From assembly GCF_013602415.1 (NCBI RefSeq), contig NZ_WPAG02000002.1, forward strand, positions 2,669,480 through 2,733,479: a DNA stretch of 64,000 bases, in the 5' to 3' direction. Below, piece by piece: positions 9,308 to 17,027 of this stretch (its first letter is position 1; each line of letters starts with the position of its first letter). The notes below the pieces were generated by a model, which had not been told where the DNA came from, did no database searches, and worked only from the letters and a program-made list of their open reading frames with translations. The translations under genes were made by a program, and so were the position numbers. This stretch comes from Rhodococcus sp. B50. GTDB taxonomy: Bacteria > Actinomycetota > Actinomycetes > Mycobacteriales > Mycobacteriaceae.

Positions 9308-9419
9308 GGCGACACCCTAGCGTCGCCGTGGCGACACGACGCTCCGGCGCGCCAGGGAACAACCGGGTGCACCGGAGCGACCTGTCTGCACCGGAGCCCG
9401 TCGCTACGGTGGGAGGAAC

Positions 9420-9575
9420 TCAGAGTCGCTGCGCCATCTCCTCCTGGTAGTCCCGAACCGTGCGTTCGATCATCTCGACATCGTCGTGGCGGCCTTCGCT
9501 GCGCGCGAGATCGGCGCGCTCGCGCAGTACCCGGATCGCCCGACGCAACTCGTCGTCACTCATCCTGTGGTCCAT
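9420..9575 (-). CDS. Small hypothetical protein (51 aa)
   Basis: Reads from ATG 9575 (alternative ATG 9563) to a stop at 9420. The product is highly charged and predicted helical: MSDDELRRAIRVLRERADLA, then RTVRDYQEEMAQRL at the end. It lies directly downstream of tRNA-Ala and its terminator on the same strand. No motif is recognised. Codon use (G/C third positions) and the heptad-like pattern suggest a real short coiled protein. Confidence 0.55.
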   Translation of the reverse strand: MDHRMSDDELRRAIRVLRERADLARSEGRHDDVEMIERTVRDYQEEMAQRL

Positions 9576-9632
9576 GCCACACAGTCTGCCGGGTTCCGCG
9601 CGGACCCGCTACCGAATGCACCCGGAGACGAC

Positions 9633-9659
9633 GAAAGCCTCGCCGAGGGCGAGGCTTTC
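9633..9659 (-). terminator. Terminator of the tRNA-Ala gene
   Basis: Perfect 12-bp stem: GAAAGCCTCGCC (9633-9644), 3-base loop, GGCGAGGCTTTC (9648-9659). It begins five bases beyond the 3' end of the tRNA on the minus strand. Confidence 0.8.
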
Positions 9660-9664
9660 GGGGG

Positions 9665-9737
9665 TGGAGCTGAGGGGAATCGAACCCCTGACCTCTTCGA
9701 TGCGAACGAAGCGCGCTACCAACTGCGCCACAGCCCC
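9665..9737 (-). tRNA. tRNA-Ala (anticodon CGC)
   Basis: 73 bases on the minus strand. The acceptor stem GGGGCTG pairs with CAGCTCC (one G-U). The D arm has GCGCAGTTGGTAGCGC. The anticodon stem CTTCG/CGAAG encloses the loop TTCGCAT, anticodon CGC, reading GCG. The T arm is AGGGGTTCGATTCCCCT. The discriminator is A, with no encoded CCA. All arms fold, and the gene looks functional. Confidence 0.95.
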
Positions 9738-9850
9738 GTGGGTTCCGAGGGAACCGACTCGCAAACTCTAGCAAACCACCCCGTCCATCACGAAATCGGT
9801 GTGTCGGTGCAGGTGACGAGCGGTTTCGTTGGCCTGTCCCGAAGACGGGC

Positions 9851-9881
9851 CGGGGCCCGCACCGATTCGGTGCGGGCCCCG
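9851..9881 (-). terminator. GC-rich terminator after glpR
   Basis: 14-bp perfect stem CGGGGCCCGCACCG (9851-9864) / CGGTGCGGGCCCCG (9868-9881), loop ATT, 21 bases beyond the glpR stop on the minus strand. No U-tract, as is common in actinobacteria. Confidence 0.7.
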
Positions 9882-9901
9882 CCGAAAGCATCGTCGGACG
9901 A

Positions 9902-10723
9902 TCATTCCCCCACTGCGCGAGGAACGACGTAGTCGCCGGGTTCGTCGTGCCCGTCGCTCGCACGGACGTCGTATCCATGGTCGATGCCGTAGTCGTCCTC
10001 GTAGCGATCGAGGTGTTCGAACTCCGGGTCCTCGTCGTCGACCTCGAGGACGACGGCCCCAGGGCGGCGCAGACGATGCGGAACGTCGTGGTGATCGTCG
10101 CGGGCACCACCTGCGCGGGACCGTTGCAGTCGCGCGAGCCGACGACGCCGGATCTCCTGCTCGAGACGCACCTGGCGCCGCAGGTAGAAGAGGTAACCGA
10201 CGAGAGCCACGGCTGCGAGGCCGGCCAACCACCACATGACCGAGGAGACGATCAGCGCGAGCGCCGACGTCATGATCGCAGCGATCAGCAGACCGAGGAC
10301 GGCCCGCTGACGGAATTCGTATCGCGCTGCGCTGGCGACAGCATCGGCGTGCGGGTCGAATCCGCCGCGGCCCCGCCGTTGCGGGGCGTGTGCGCGGACG
10401 GACTCACGCTCGGGTGCTGCTTCGTCGTGGAATTCGGCCTCGTCGGAGTCGATTTCCGGTCGGTCGTCGAGTTCAGTGTTCATGCGGTCCTCCGCGGGGG
10501 TGCGGTGCGTGCGGTCGCGACTCGGACGCCAATGAGGATCGCTGCGGTGTCCGGCGGCCGGCCCGCGAGGGGCGATCGGCTCGTCGTCTCCGCGGTGCAG
10601 AACTCGAGTTGCGAGTGCGGCGTCGGTCGTCTGCCGGATTCGAGGACGCTTCGTGACCAGCATGGGCACCAGAACGAACAACCACACGGCCACGAGCCCG
10701 ATCCACAGAAGCGAGTTCGGCAT
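9902..10723 (-). CDS. glpR: Glp membrane receptor GlpR (DUF-type cell-division membrane protein)
   Basis: 273 aa membrane protein matching in position and layout the GlpR receptor that binds the gephyrin-like Glp in Corynebacterium and links to FtsZ/Wag31-controlled division and polar growth (established knowledge). It has an N-terminal membrane helix (residues 5-24, LLWIGLVAVWLFVLVPMLVT), a basic then acidic cytoplasmic segment (about 25-135), a hydrophobic hairpin (about 140-183), and a tail of mixed Arg and Asp/Glu (EVDDEDPEFEHLDRYEDDYG). It is last in the galU-glp-rimJ-glpR order, but a 256-base gap separates it from rimJ, so it probably has its own promoter. Confidence 0.82.
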   Translation of the reverse strand: MPNSLLWIGLVAVWLFVLVPMLVTKRPRIRQTTDAALATRVLHRGDDEPIAPRGPAAGHRSDPHWRPSRDRTHRTPAEDRMNTELDDRPEIDSDEAEFHDEAAPERESVRAHAPQRRGRGGFDPHADAVASAARYEFRQRAVLGLLIAAIMTSALALIVSSVMWWLAGLAAVALVGYLFYLRRQVRLEQEIRRRRLARLQRSRAGGARDDHHDVPHRLRRPGAVVLEVDDEDPEFEHLDRYEDDYGIDHGYDVRASDGHDEPGDYVVPRAVGE

Positions 10724-10979
10724 CCGGTGGTCCTCCCTCCAGTCGTCGCCCTACCAGCCCGTCGACGCCACCGACCTACATGAGGCTAATGGCATCACTG
10801 CGCTTACCTGTACAGAAACGCCGACTCAGTCGACAACAGAAGTCACTCGAGTCACGCGAAACCAACTGACACTTTCTTCACTCTAATCACAGAGATCCCA
10901 CACTCGCTGGGGATTGTTACTCGAGTTACGAGTAACCTGCGTTACATATCGGACGAACCCGACTCGAGGCGGGAAGTGA
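10724..10979. promoter_or_regulatory. Intergenic region with GTTAC palindrome upstream of glpR
   Basis: 256-base AT-richer gap between the rimJ stop and the glpR start. It holds a perfect inverted repeat GTTACTCG (10916-10923) / CGAGTAAC (10929-10936) with a 5-base spacer and a further GTTAC at 10941-10945. GTTAC/GTAAC repeats recall the MtrA response-regulator motif of actinobacteria; this assignment is an inference. No additional gene is visible. Confidence 0.45.
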
Positions 10980-11618
10980 TCAGGACCAGGTCGCGCGACC
11001 GGCACGGACGAGACGATCCGAGACCGAACCCGGGACCTCCTCGACCGTCATCGCGACCAGCAGGTGATCGCGGAATCGGCCCTGGACGTCGAGGTAGCGT
11101 TTCAGCAGACCTTCCTCGCGGAACCCGACGTTGCGCAGCACGGCGCGGCTCGGCTCGTTCTCGGGCCGCACGGTGGCCTCGACGCGGTGCAGTCCGACGG
11201 GTCCGAAGCAGTGGTCGAGTCCGAGAGCGACGGCAGCGGTCGCGACACCGAGACCGTTGACCTCCTTCTCCACCCAGTAGCCGATCCAGGCCGAGCGCAG
11301 CGCTCCGCGCACGATGTTGCCCACCGTCAGCTGCCCGCAGAACCTGCCGTCCAGCTCGATGGCCATCGGCAGCATCAGGCCCTTGTGGGCCTCCGACCGC
11401 AGGCTCCGGTACAGCCCCGGCCACACCGAGATGTGATGGCGCATGTCCCACGGCGCCTCACCTGTCGGCTCCCAGGGCTCGAGGTGCGCCCGGTCGCGCT
11501 GACGTAGGCGACTCCACGCCGCGGCGTCGCGCAGCCGGATCGATCGGACGGTCACCACACCCCCGGCCACCCGCAGCGGCCCGAGTTCGGCCGGCCAGCC
11601 GGGATGACGGGACATCAA
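10980..11618 (-). CDS. rimJ: GNAT N-acetyltransferase, RimJ/RimL type
   Basis: 212 aa. It has the RimJ/RimL arrangement: beta-1 VRLRDAAAWSRLRQRDR-type start, WPGLYRSLRSEAHKG, then the acetyl-CoA region IGYWVEKEVNGLGVATAAVALGLDHCF and VEATVRPENEPSRAVLRNVGF (Asn and Ser of motif B). It would acetylate an N-terminal Ala/Ser, classically of ribosomal protein S5 (family knowledge). Its start overlaps the glp stop by four bases, so it is translationally coupled to glp; the same order occurs in Corynebacterium and mycobacteria. Confidence 0.88.
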   Translation of the reverse strand: MMSRHPGWPAELGPLRVAGGVVTVRSIRLRDAAAWSRLRQRDRAHLEPWEPTGEAPWDMRHHISVWPGLYRSLRSEAHKGLMLPMAIELDGRFCGQLTVGNIVRGALRSAWIGYWVEKEVNGLGVATAAVALGLDHCFGPVGLHRVEATVRPENEPSRAVLRNVGFREEGLLKRYLDVQGRFRDHLLVAMTVEEVPGSVSDRLVRAGRATWS

Positions 11619-12877
11619 CCACGCTGCCCGAGGAACGCCACGTCCACCGGGTCGCCCGTGCGGATCTCGGAGACCTCGGGGTCGACGATGACGAGACAGT
11701 TCGCCTCGGCGAGGGTCGCGAGCAGATGCGAGGACGATCCCGCCGCACCACCGAGCGCCTGCACGAGATAGTCGCCCGTCGTCTCGTCGCGCATGAGCTG
11801 CCCGCGGAGGAAACCCTTGCGGCCCGGGATCGAGGTGATCGGGGCGACCGTGCGAGCGGAGACGACCCGGCGCATCGGCTGCCGTCGGCCGAGTGCGATG
11901 CGGATCAGCGGCCGGACCATGACTTCGAAGACGACGAGCGCGCTCACCGGGTTGGCGGGCAGCAGGAAGGTCGGCACCTCGTCGCGGCCGAGACGGCCGA
12001 AGCCCTGCACCGAACCGGGATGCATCGCGATCCGTTCGACGCCCAGATCACCGAGATCGGACAGCGCCTCGCGGACCTCCTCGAGTGCACCGCCGCCCAC
12101 GGCGCCGGCGATGACGACGATCTCGGCGCGGATCAGCTGGCCCTCGACGACCTCGCGCAACCGCTTCGGATCGGTACTCGCGATACCGACCCGGTTGACG
12201 TCGGCTCCGGCGTCGCGCGCGGCCGCGGCCAGCGCATAGGAGTTCACGTCGTACACCTGCCCCGGCCCGGGAGTGCGGTCGACGTCGACGAGCTCGCCGC
12301 CGACGGAGATGACCGACAATCGTGGACGCGGGTGCACGAGCACCTTGTCGCGGCCGACCGCGGCGAGCAGACCCACCTGGGCCGCCCCGATGATCGTCCC
12401 GGCTCGCACCGCGATGTCGCCGGGCTGGACGTCGTCGCCGGTGCGGCGCACGTAGTCGCCCGAACGCACCGGTTCGAGCACCTTGATGCGCGCGGCACCC
12501 CCGTCGGTGTTGTCGAGCGGCAGCACCGCGTCGGCGAGTGTCGGCAGCGGCGCACCGGTGTCGACGCGCACCGCCTGCCGGGGCTGGAGCCGGATCGGCT
12601 GACGCGAACCCGCGCGCACCTCGCCCACGACGGGCAGGGTCACCTCGGCGGATGCGGACTCGCCATCGGGATCGCGACTGTCGGACGCGGCCTGGAGATC
12701 GACGCTGCGCACGGCGTAGCCGTCGATCGCCGCCTGGTCGAATCCGGGTAGGGGCCGCTCGGTGACCACTTCCTCCGCACAGAGCAGACCCTGGGCCTCG
12801 GAGATGGCCACCCGGACCGGCCGGGGTGCGACTGCCGCCGCCGTGACCCTGGCCTGCTGATCCTCAACCGACCGCAT
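11615..12877 (-). CDS. glp: Gephyrin/MoeA-like protein Glp
   Basis: 420 aa MoeA-fold protein (Rv0994/moeA1 position). Domains: I/II (residues 1-170, with DQAAIDGYAVR and GDYVRRTGDDVQPGDI), III MoCF-binding-like (about 175-325), IV C-terminal beta barrel (330-420). The canonical motifs are altered: GGVSVGDYD of MoeA reads AGAVGGGALEE, and GLPGNPVSA reads LLPANPVSA. That fits a moonlighting cell-division role rather than, or beside, molybdenum insertion. In Corynebacterium, Glp binds FtsZ and the receptor GlpR (established knowledge). Between galU (30 bases upstream) and rimJ (overlapping). Confidence 0.88.
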   Translation of the reverse strand: MRSVEDQQARVTAAAVAPRPVRVAISEAQGLLCAEEVVTERPLPGFDQAAIDGYAVRSVDLQAASDSRDPDGESASAEVTLPVVGEVRAGSRQPIRLQPRQAVRVDTGAPLPTLADAVLPLDNTDGGAARIKVLEPVRSGDYVRRTGDDVQPGDIAVRAGTIIGAAQVGLLAAVGRDKVLVHPRPRLSVISVGGELVDVDRTPGPGQVYDVNSYALAAAARDAGADVNRVGIASTDPKRLREVVEGQLIRAEIVVIAGAVGGGALEEVREALSDLGDLGVERIAMHPGSVQGFGRLGRDEVPTFLLPANPVSALVVFEVMVRPLIRIALGRRQPMRRVVSARTVAPITSIPGRKGFLRGQLMRDETTGDYLVQALGGAAGSSSHLLATLAEANCLVIVDPEVSEIRTGDPVDVAFLGQRG

Positions 12878-12907
12878 ACCGCTTCTCGTCCTCCAGCCCG
12901 TCCGCAG

Positions 12908-13819
12908 TCAGCGCTTCAGGCGATCGACGAGCCACTCGCGCAACGAGGGCCCGTACTCTTCCGTGTTCAACGCCGAGTCAACCGCAGCGCGCAGGTAGCC
13001 CCCGGGATTTCCGAGATCGTGTCGGGTGCCGCGGTGCACCACCACGTGGACGGGGTGTCCCTCGGAGATGAGCAGGGCGATGGCGTCGGTGAGCTGCAGT
13101 TCTCCCCCGGCTCCGGGCTCGATGCGTCGCAGCGCGTCGAAGATCGCCCGGTCGAGCAGATAGCGGCCGGCGGCGGCGAAGGTCGACGGTGCGTCCTCGA
13201 CCGCAGGCTTCTCGACCATGCCGAGCACCTTGAGCACGTCGGGATTGGCGGCATCCGGCACGACCTCGACGTCGAAGACGCCGTAGGCGCTGACCTGATC
13301 CTTGGGCACGTCGATCGCGCACAGCACGGAACCGCCACGCTTGGCGCGGACGCGTTGCATCGTCTCGAGCACGCCGACCGGTAGCACGAGGTCGTCGGGT
13401 AGCAGCACGGCGATCGCATCCTCGTCGGGATCGAGCGCCTGCTCCGCGCACGCCACGGCGTGACCGAGGCCGAGCGGCTTCTCCTGGATCACGGACTCGA
13501 CCTCGAGCAGCCCCTGGGCCTTGCGGACCTTGGCGAGGAGCTCGTACTTGCCCTTCTCCTCGAGCTTGGACTCGAGGACGAGGTCCTCGACGAAGTGCGC
13601 GACCACACCGTCCTTACCCGGCGCGGTCACGATGAGAAGGCGTTCGGCACCCGATTCGGCAGCTTCGCCCGCCACGAGCTCGATGCCGGGCGTGTCGACC
13701 ACCGGAAGGAGTTCCTTCGGGACCGTCTTGGTCGCGGGAAGGAACCGCGTCCCCATACCTGCTGCGGGGACAACCGCGGTCTTGAAATGCCGCGTGCCTC
13801 CGGTCGTACTGTTCGTCAT
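12908..13819 (-). CDS. galU: UTP-glucose-1-phosphate uridylyltransferase
   Basis: Makes UDP-glucose for glycogen, trehalose and envelope sugars. 303 aa from ATG at 13819; the frame is open further upstream, but family homology begins at this ATG. The nucleotidyltransferase signature AAGMGTRFLPATKTVPKELL lies at residues 19-38, followed by APGKDGVVAHF, LGLGHAVACAEQAL and LPDDLVLP. C-terminal region is complete. It is first of galU-glp-rimJ and divergent from the folate cyclo-ligase gene across 61 bases. Confidence 0.96.
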   Translation of the reverse strand: MTNSTTGGTRHFKTAVVPAAGMGTRFLPATKTVPKELLPVVDTPGIELVAGEAAESGAERLLIVTAPGKDGVVAHFVEDLVLESKLEEKGKYELLAKVRKAQGLLEVESVIQEKPLGLGHAVACAEQALDPDEDAIAVLLPDDLVLPVGVLETMQRVRAKRGGSVLCAIDVPKDQVSAYGVFDVEVVPDAANPDVLKVLGMVEKPAVEDAPSTFAAAGRYLLDRAIFDALRRIEPGAGGELQLTDAIALLISEGHPVHVVVHRGTRHDLGNPGGYLRAAVDSALNTEEYGPSLREWLVDRLKR

Positions 13820-13880
13820 AGACTCCCACCCTAAACTTCGGCCACCGAGGACGGTGGTTCGGCGATCGTAAGGCGCAGAC

Positions 13881-14483
13881 ATGCCCCCACCCCCGAAAGC
13901 GGTCTGGCGTGACCGCATTCTTACAGCTCGGCGCGAGTTGGGTGTCGCGAGGCGCAGAATCGAGGACACCGCGCTCGCCACGATGGCCGCGTCGCTCGCG
14001 CCGGCGGGTTCGGTGGTGTGCGCGTACGTGCCGGTGGGTTCGGAGCCCGGATCGATCGCACTTCTCGATGCCCTGACCGAGGCAGGGGTGACGGTGCTCG
14101 TGCCGGTGACACGCACCGGCGAACCCCTGTCGTGGGCTCGCTATCTCGGAGAGAAGACACTGCTGGCGGCCGATTTCGGGCTGCGGGAGCCCGGTGGCGA
14201 GATCCTCCCGCCCGAGGCAGTGGCCGAGGCCCACACGGTGCTCGTCCCGGCCCTGGCGGTGGACGCGCGGGGCGTCCGCCTCGGCCGCGGCGCCGGCTTC
14301 TACGACCGCACCCTGCACCTGGCCGCGCCCACCGCCGCGATCATCGCCGTGGTGCGCGACGAGGAACTCGTCGACGAGCTCCCCGAGGACCCCCACGACA
14401 TCCGCATGGGCTGGGCGCTGACACCCGGGAAAGGGCTGGTCCGGCTCGGTAGCGACGACCGTGCGGAACAACACACTCCCTAG
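13881..14483 (+). CDS. 5-formyltetrahydrofolate cyclo-ligase
   Basis: ATP-dependent conversion of 5-formyl-THF to 5,10-methenyl-THF (MTHFS). 200 aa. KAVWRDRILTARREL forms the N-terminal nucleotide-binding Lys/Arg segment, and the C-terminal signature GRGAGFYDR lies at about 134-142, preceded by VPALAVDARGVRLG. Position beside galU matches Rv0992c. It probably forms a unit with the FmdB-like gene downstream. Confidence 0.94.
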   Translation: MPPPPKAVWRDRILTARRELGVARRRIEDTALATMAASLAPAGSVVCAYVPVGSEPGSIALLDALTEAGVTVLVPVTRTGEPLSWARYLGEKTLLAADFGLREPGGEILPPEAVAEAHTVLVPALAVDARGVRLGRGAGFYDRTLHLAAPTAAIIAVVRDEELVDELPEDPHDIRMGWALTPGKGLVRLGSDDRAEQHTP

Positions 14484-14567
14484 CGTCGTTGGCACTGTCG
14501 GCGGTAGAGTGCCAAGACTGCCGTACGACGAATGCTGCGGTACGACGAACTGGCGGAGGATCAACCG

Positions 14568-14867
14568 GTGCCCACCTACTCATATGCCTGCACGACCTGC
14601 GACAACAAGTTCGACATCGTGCAGTCCTTCAGCGACGATTCCCTGACCGAATGCCCGCAGTGCGAAGGCAAGCTGCGCAAGCTGTTCAACTCGGTCGGCA
14701 TCGTGTTCAAGGGCAGCGGCTTCTACCGCACCGACTCCCGCAGCGGCAGCACCGCGAGCGAATCCGCGTCGACGAGTTCGAGCAGCTCCTCCTCGAGCGA
14801 CAGCAGCTCGTCGTCGACCAGCTCGTCGACCAGCTCCTCTTCGGCACCCGCTGCCGCCGCGAGCTGA
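14568..14867 (+). CDS. FmdB-family zinc-ribbon protein with poly-Ser tail
   Basis: 99 aa from GTG at 14568, placed because GGCGGAGGA lies 7 bases before it and family members begin PTYSYAC. The zinc ribbon has two CxxC knuckles (YACTTCDNKF and TECPQCEGKL). After FYRTD the last third is almost only Ser, with a few Thr/Ala/Asp, a low-complexity tail. FmdB-type proteins are called regulators, but their function is not established; Rv0991c, in the same place, is a redox-linked chaperone-like protein (established knowledge). A hairpin follows at 14891-14916. Confidence 0.88.
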   Translation: MPTYSYACTTCDNKFDIVQSFSDDSLTECPQCEGKLRKLFNSVGIVFKGSGFYRTDSRSGSTASESASTSSSSSSSSDSSSSSTSSSTSSSSAPAAAAS

Positions 14868-14890
14868 CCTTCCGGGACTCTTTGTCCACA

Positions 14891-14916
14891 GGCGGTCGAG
14901 TCATCCACAGACCGCC
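14891..14916 (+). terminator. Hairpin after the FmdB-like gene
   Basis: GGCGGTC (14891-14897) pairs with GACCGCC (14910-14916) round a 12-base loop, 24 bases after the stop codon. Short stem without a U-tract, so a weak call. Confidence 0.45.
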
Positions 14917-14971
14917 GCTTCCGAGAGCCCACGGGGGCCGACAGGGCACTCCGACCTCCTAGGTTCGGGGC

Positions 14972-15688
14972 ATGCCCGTCGGCCCCTTCTCGTTCCACCA
15001 GCGTGAGAACACGCGTCCGCATCGTTCCGCGGGTGCCTCGCTGCAGCCCACGCTCCCCGACCGGTTCGCCGAACTCCTCCGTCCCGGCTGGTCGCGCATC
15101 GTCCGGGCCCGACGGATCGCGGCCGGACTGCTCGCCGCGCTGGCAGTGATCCTCGCGGTGCGCGGCGACCCCGACAGCGATCGCGTGGGTGTCGTCGTCG
15201 CGGCGAGAGATCTCGCGCCCGGGCACACTCTCACCGCCGACGATGTCGCGCATGTGGATCGCGAGCGGTCCGCTCTCGTCGCCGGGACGCTACGTGAGGT
15301 CGACGGCGCCGTGGGCCATATCCTCGCCGGTCCCGTCCCGGCGGGTGAACCGCTCGTCGACACCCGCCTCCTCGGCCCGCGCCTCGCCGTAGCGGCCACC
15401 GGTTTCGCCGACGCACGCGTGGTGCCCATCCGGCTCGCCGATGCCGGGGTGAGTGAACTGCTCCGTGAGGGCGACCGCGTCGACGTCCTCACCGTCACGG
15501 ACAGCGCCGACGGCCCCTTACCCGGTGCGCACGTCCTCGCCCGGGGTGCGGTGGTGGTGCTGGCCGAATCCGGCGGTGCGGCGCGGGATCGGAACGAGCG
15601 GGTCGTGCTGGTCGCGCTGGAACCCGAATCTGCCACGGCGGTCGCGGCGGCGTCGCTCGTCAGCGCTCTGACCGTGACGCTCCACTGA
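14972..15688 (+). CDS. SAF-domain protein (CpaB/RcpC-like), membrane-anchored
   Basis: 238 aa. After a hydrophilic start, one membrane helix occurs at about residues 45-62 (IAAGLLAALAVILAV), followed by an extracytoplasmic SAF domain (VVAARDLAPGHTLTADDV, then VDGAVGHILAGPVPAGEPL). This is the layout of CpaB, the Flp-pilus periplasmic protein, but no tad/flp genes are nearby, and actinobacteria often carry such orphans. The final third (LREGDRVDVLTVTD ... VVVLAESG) looks like the second beta domain of RcpC. Function unknown. Confidence 0.8.
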   Translation: MPVGPFSFHQRENTRPHRSAGASLQPTLPDRFAELLRPGWSRIVRARRIAAGLLAALAVILAVRGDPDSDRVGVVVAARDLAPGHTLTADDVAHVDRERSALVAGTLREVDGAVGHILAGPVPAGEPLVDTRLLGPRLAVAATGFADARVVPIRLADAGVSELLREGDRVDVLTVTDSADGPLPGAHVLARGAVVVLAESGGAARDRNERVVLVALEPESATAVAAASLVSALTVTLH

Positions 15689-15814
15689 GTGTCTCGCTCG
15701 TTTTCCCAGCGCAATCCCCTCGAGGAACCGACCTGGCGGTTTATCGTGTGGACGTCCGTGTGACCCACCTCATGTGCGCGGCTCCGGCGGACAGGCCGCG
15801 AGAAGGAGCACACC

Positions 15815-16246
15815 ATGCTGAAGGGCTTCAAGGACTTCATATTGAGGGGCAACGTCCTCGATCTCGCCGTCGCGGTCGTGGTCGGTGCGGCATTCACGGC
15901 GATCGTCACAGCGTTCACCGCGAACATCATCGAGCCGCTCATCAGCGCGATCGGCGGCGACAACGAGATGGGCTGGGGCTTCGAGATCGTGAGCGGCAAC
16001 CCGGAGACCTTCGTGAACATCGGCGCGGTGATCTCCGCGATCATCAACTTCATCATCATCGCCGCCGTCGTGTACTTCGTGCTCATCGTCCCCGCCAATG
16101 CGGCGAAGAAGAAGTTCGTCACCGAGCCGGAGGACAAGCAGGCCAGCGCCGAGGACCTGCTCATCCAGATCCGCGACATCCTCGAGGCACAGGCCGGCCA
16201 GGCGACTCAGGGCGCTCACGCCAAGCCCAACCCGGGCATCGAGTAG
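15815..16246 (+). CDS. mscL: Large-conductance mechanosensitive channel MscL (copy 2)
   Basis: 143 aa. Opens MLKGFKDFILRGNVLDLAVA with TM1 AVVVGAAFTAIVTAF, a periplasmic loop containing GGDNEMGWGFEI, and TM2 INFIIIAAVVYFVLIVPANA. The cytoplasmic helix has EDLLIQIRDILEAQAG. It is close to copy 1 at 5665-6114 over the channel core but differs in the loop and tail. This copy sits where mscL lies in M. tuberculosis (Rv0985c, next to moaB2), so it is probably the ancestral one. Followed by a strong hairpin. Confidence 0.95.
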   Translation: MLKGFKDFILRGNVLDLAVAVVVGAAFTAIVTAFTANIIEPLISAIGGDNEMGWGFEIVSGNPETFVNIGAVISAIINFIIIAAVVYFVLIVPANAAKKKFVTEPEDKQASAEDLLIQIRDILEAQAGQATQGAHAKPNPGIE

Positions 16247-16262
16247 GTGCTCGACGACGAAA

Positions 16263-16301
16263 AAGACCGGGCCCGCTCGAGATTCGAGCGAGCCCGGTCT
16301 T
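16263..16301. terminator. Bidirectional terminator between mscL and porin gene
   Basis: 18-base arms 16263-16280 and 16284-16301 (AAGACCGGG...CCCGGTCTT) with one mismatch and a 3-base loop. The left arm is preceded by an A-run and the right arm ends in TT, so it can end mscL (+) and the porin gene (-). Confidence 0.85.
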
Positions 16302-16335
16302 GTGATGCTGTGTTCGGCGTGAGCCGGACGTCTAT

Positions 16336-16974
16336 TTAGACGGTCCAGGGAGCGCCGTAGGTGGTGACGTTGTCGCCGTTGGCCGTGATGGCGCGGACGA
16401 ACGGACGGACCTGGACGGCGCCGAGGACGCCGGAGGCGGTGCCGTGGACGTTCGAGAACTGAACGGTCTTGAAATCACCGTCGAACTCGCCCTCGGCGAC
16501 GACGAGCTCCTCGATGCCCGGAGCCGGGGTCAGCTCGAGCTCGGCGTAGGCCTGCGGGAGGATGTCGGTGACCTTGGCGGTGACGTCGCCGCTGAGCTTA
16601 GCGTCCACACCCAGGCCCGGGGTCGAGTAGGTCACGCCGATGGCACCGTCGATGCTGCCGGCCCATGCGAACTGGTAGCCGAACTGGAAGGTGGTGCCCT
16701 CGGCGTCGGCAGCGCCCTCACCGATCAGGTTGGCCGTGCCGCGGCCGTTGTGGAAGAACTCGCGGTTGAACGGGCTGCCGCCGAGAGCCGGAACACCCTG
16801 GATGAAGGTGTCCTCCTGGGTCACGACGACCTCGAGGCCGTCGGAGACGATGCGGTTCTGGTCGTTGACCTCGGCCGAAGCGGCACCCGAGGCACCGAGC
16901 ACCAGACCGAAGGCGGCGGCACCGGCGACGGCGGCGTTACGAGCGGCCTTGAAGCCACGCGACTTGATTCCCAT
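16336..16974 (-). CDS. MspA-family porin (short paralogue)
   Basis: Octameric outer-membrane (mycomembrane) channel for small hydrophilic solutes. 212 aa, with a signal peptide of about 34 residues ending in GAASA before EVNDQNRIVS; the mature length of about 178 is close to MspA (184). Family features are present: GLEVVVTQEDTFIQGVPALG, SPFNREFFHNGRG, the central AWAGSIDGAIGV stretch, and the C-terminal VRPFVRAITANGDNVTTYG. It lies 53 bases downstream of a longer paralogue, so a tandem duplication. Both probably share an upstream promoter. Confidence 0.93.
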   Translation of the reverse strand: MGIKSRGFKAARNAAVAGAAAFGLVLGASGAASAEVNDQNRIVSDGLEVVVTQEDTFIQGVPALGGSPFNREFFHNGRGTANLIGEGAADAEGTTFQFGYQFAWAGSIDGAIGVTYSTPGLGVDAKLSGDVTAKVTDILPQAYAELELTPAPGIEELVVAEGEFDGDFKTVQFSNVHGTASGVLGAVQVRPFVRAITANGDNVTTYGAPWTV

Positions 16975-17027
16975 GATTACTCCGTTTGTGGTGGTGGGGA
17001 CTTCTTGCGGGATGGCGCGGAGCAGGA

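Noticed and set aside
14881-14916. TTGTCCACA and TCATCCACA as a replication origin
   Set aside because: Only two DnaA-box-like words and no AT-rich region or dnaA/dnaN neighbours; the words lie in and beside a short hairpin.
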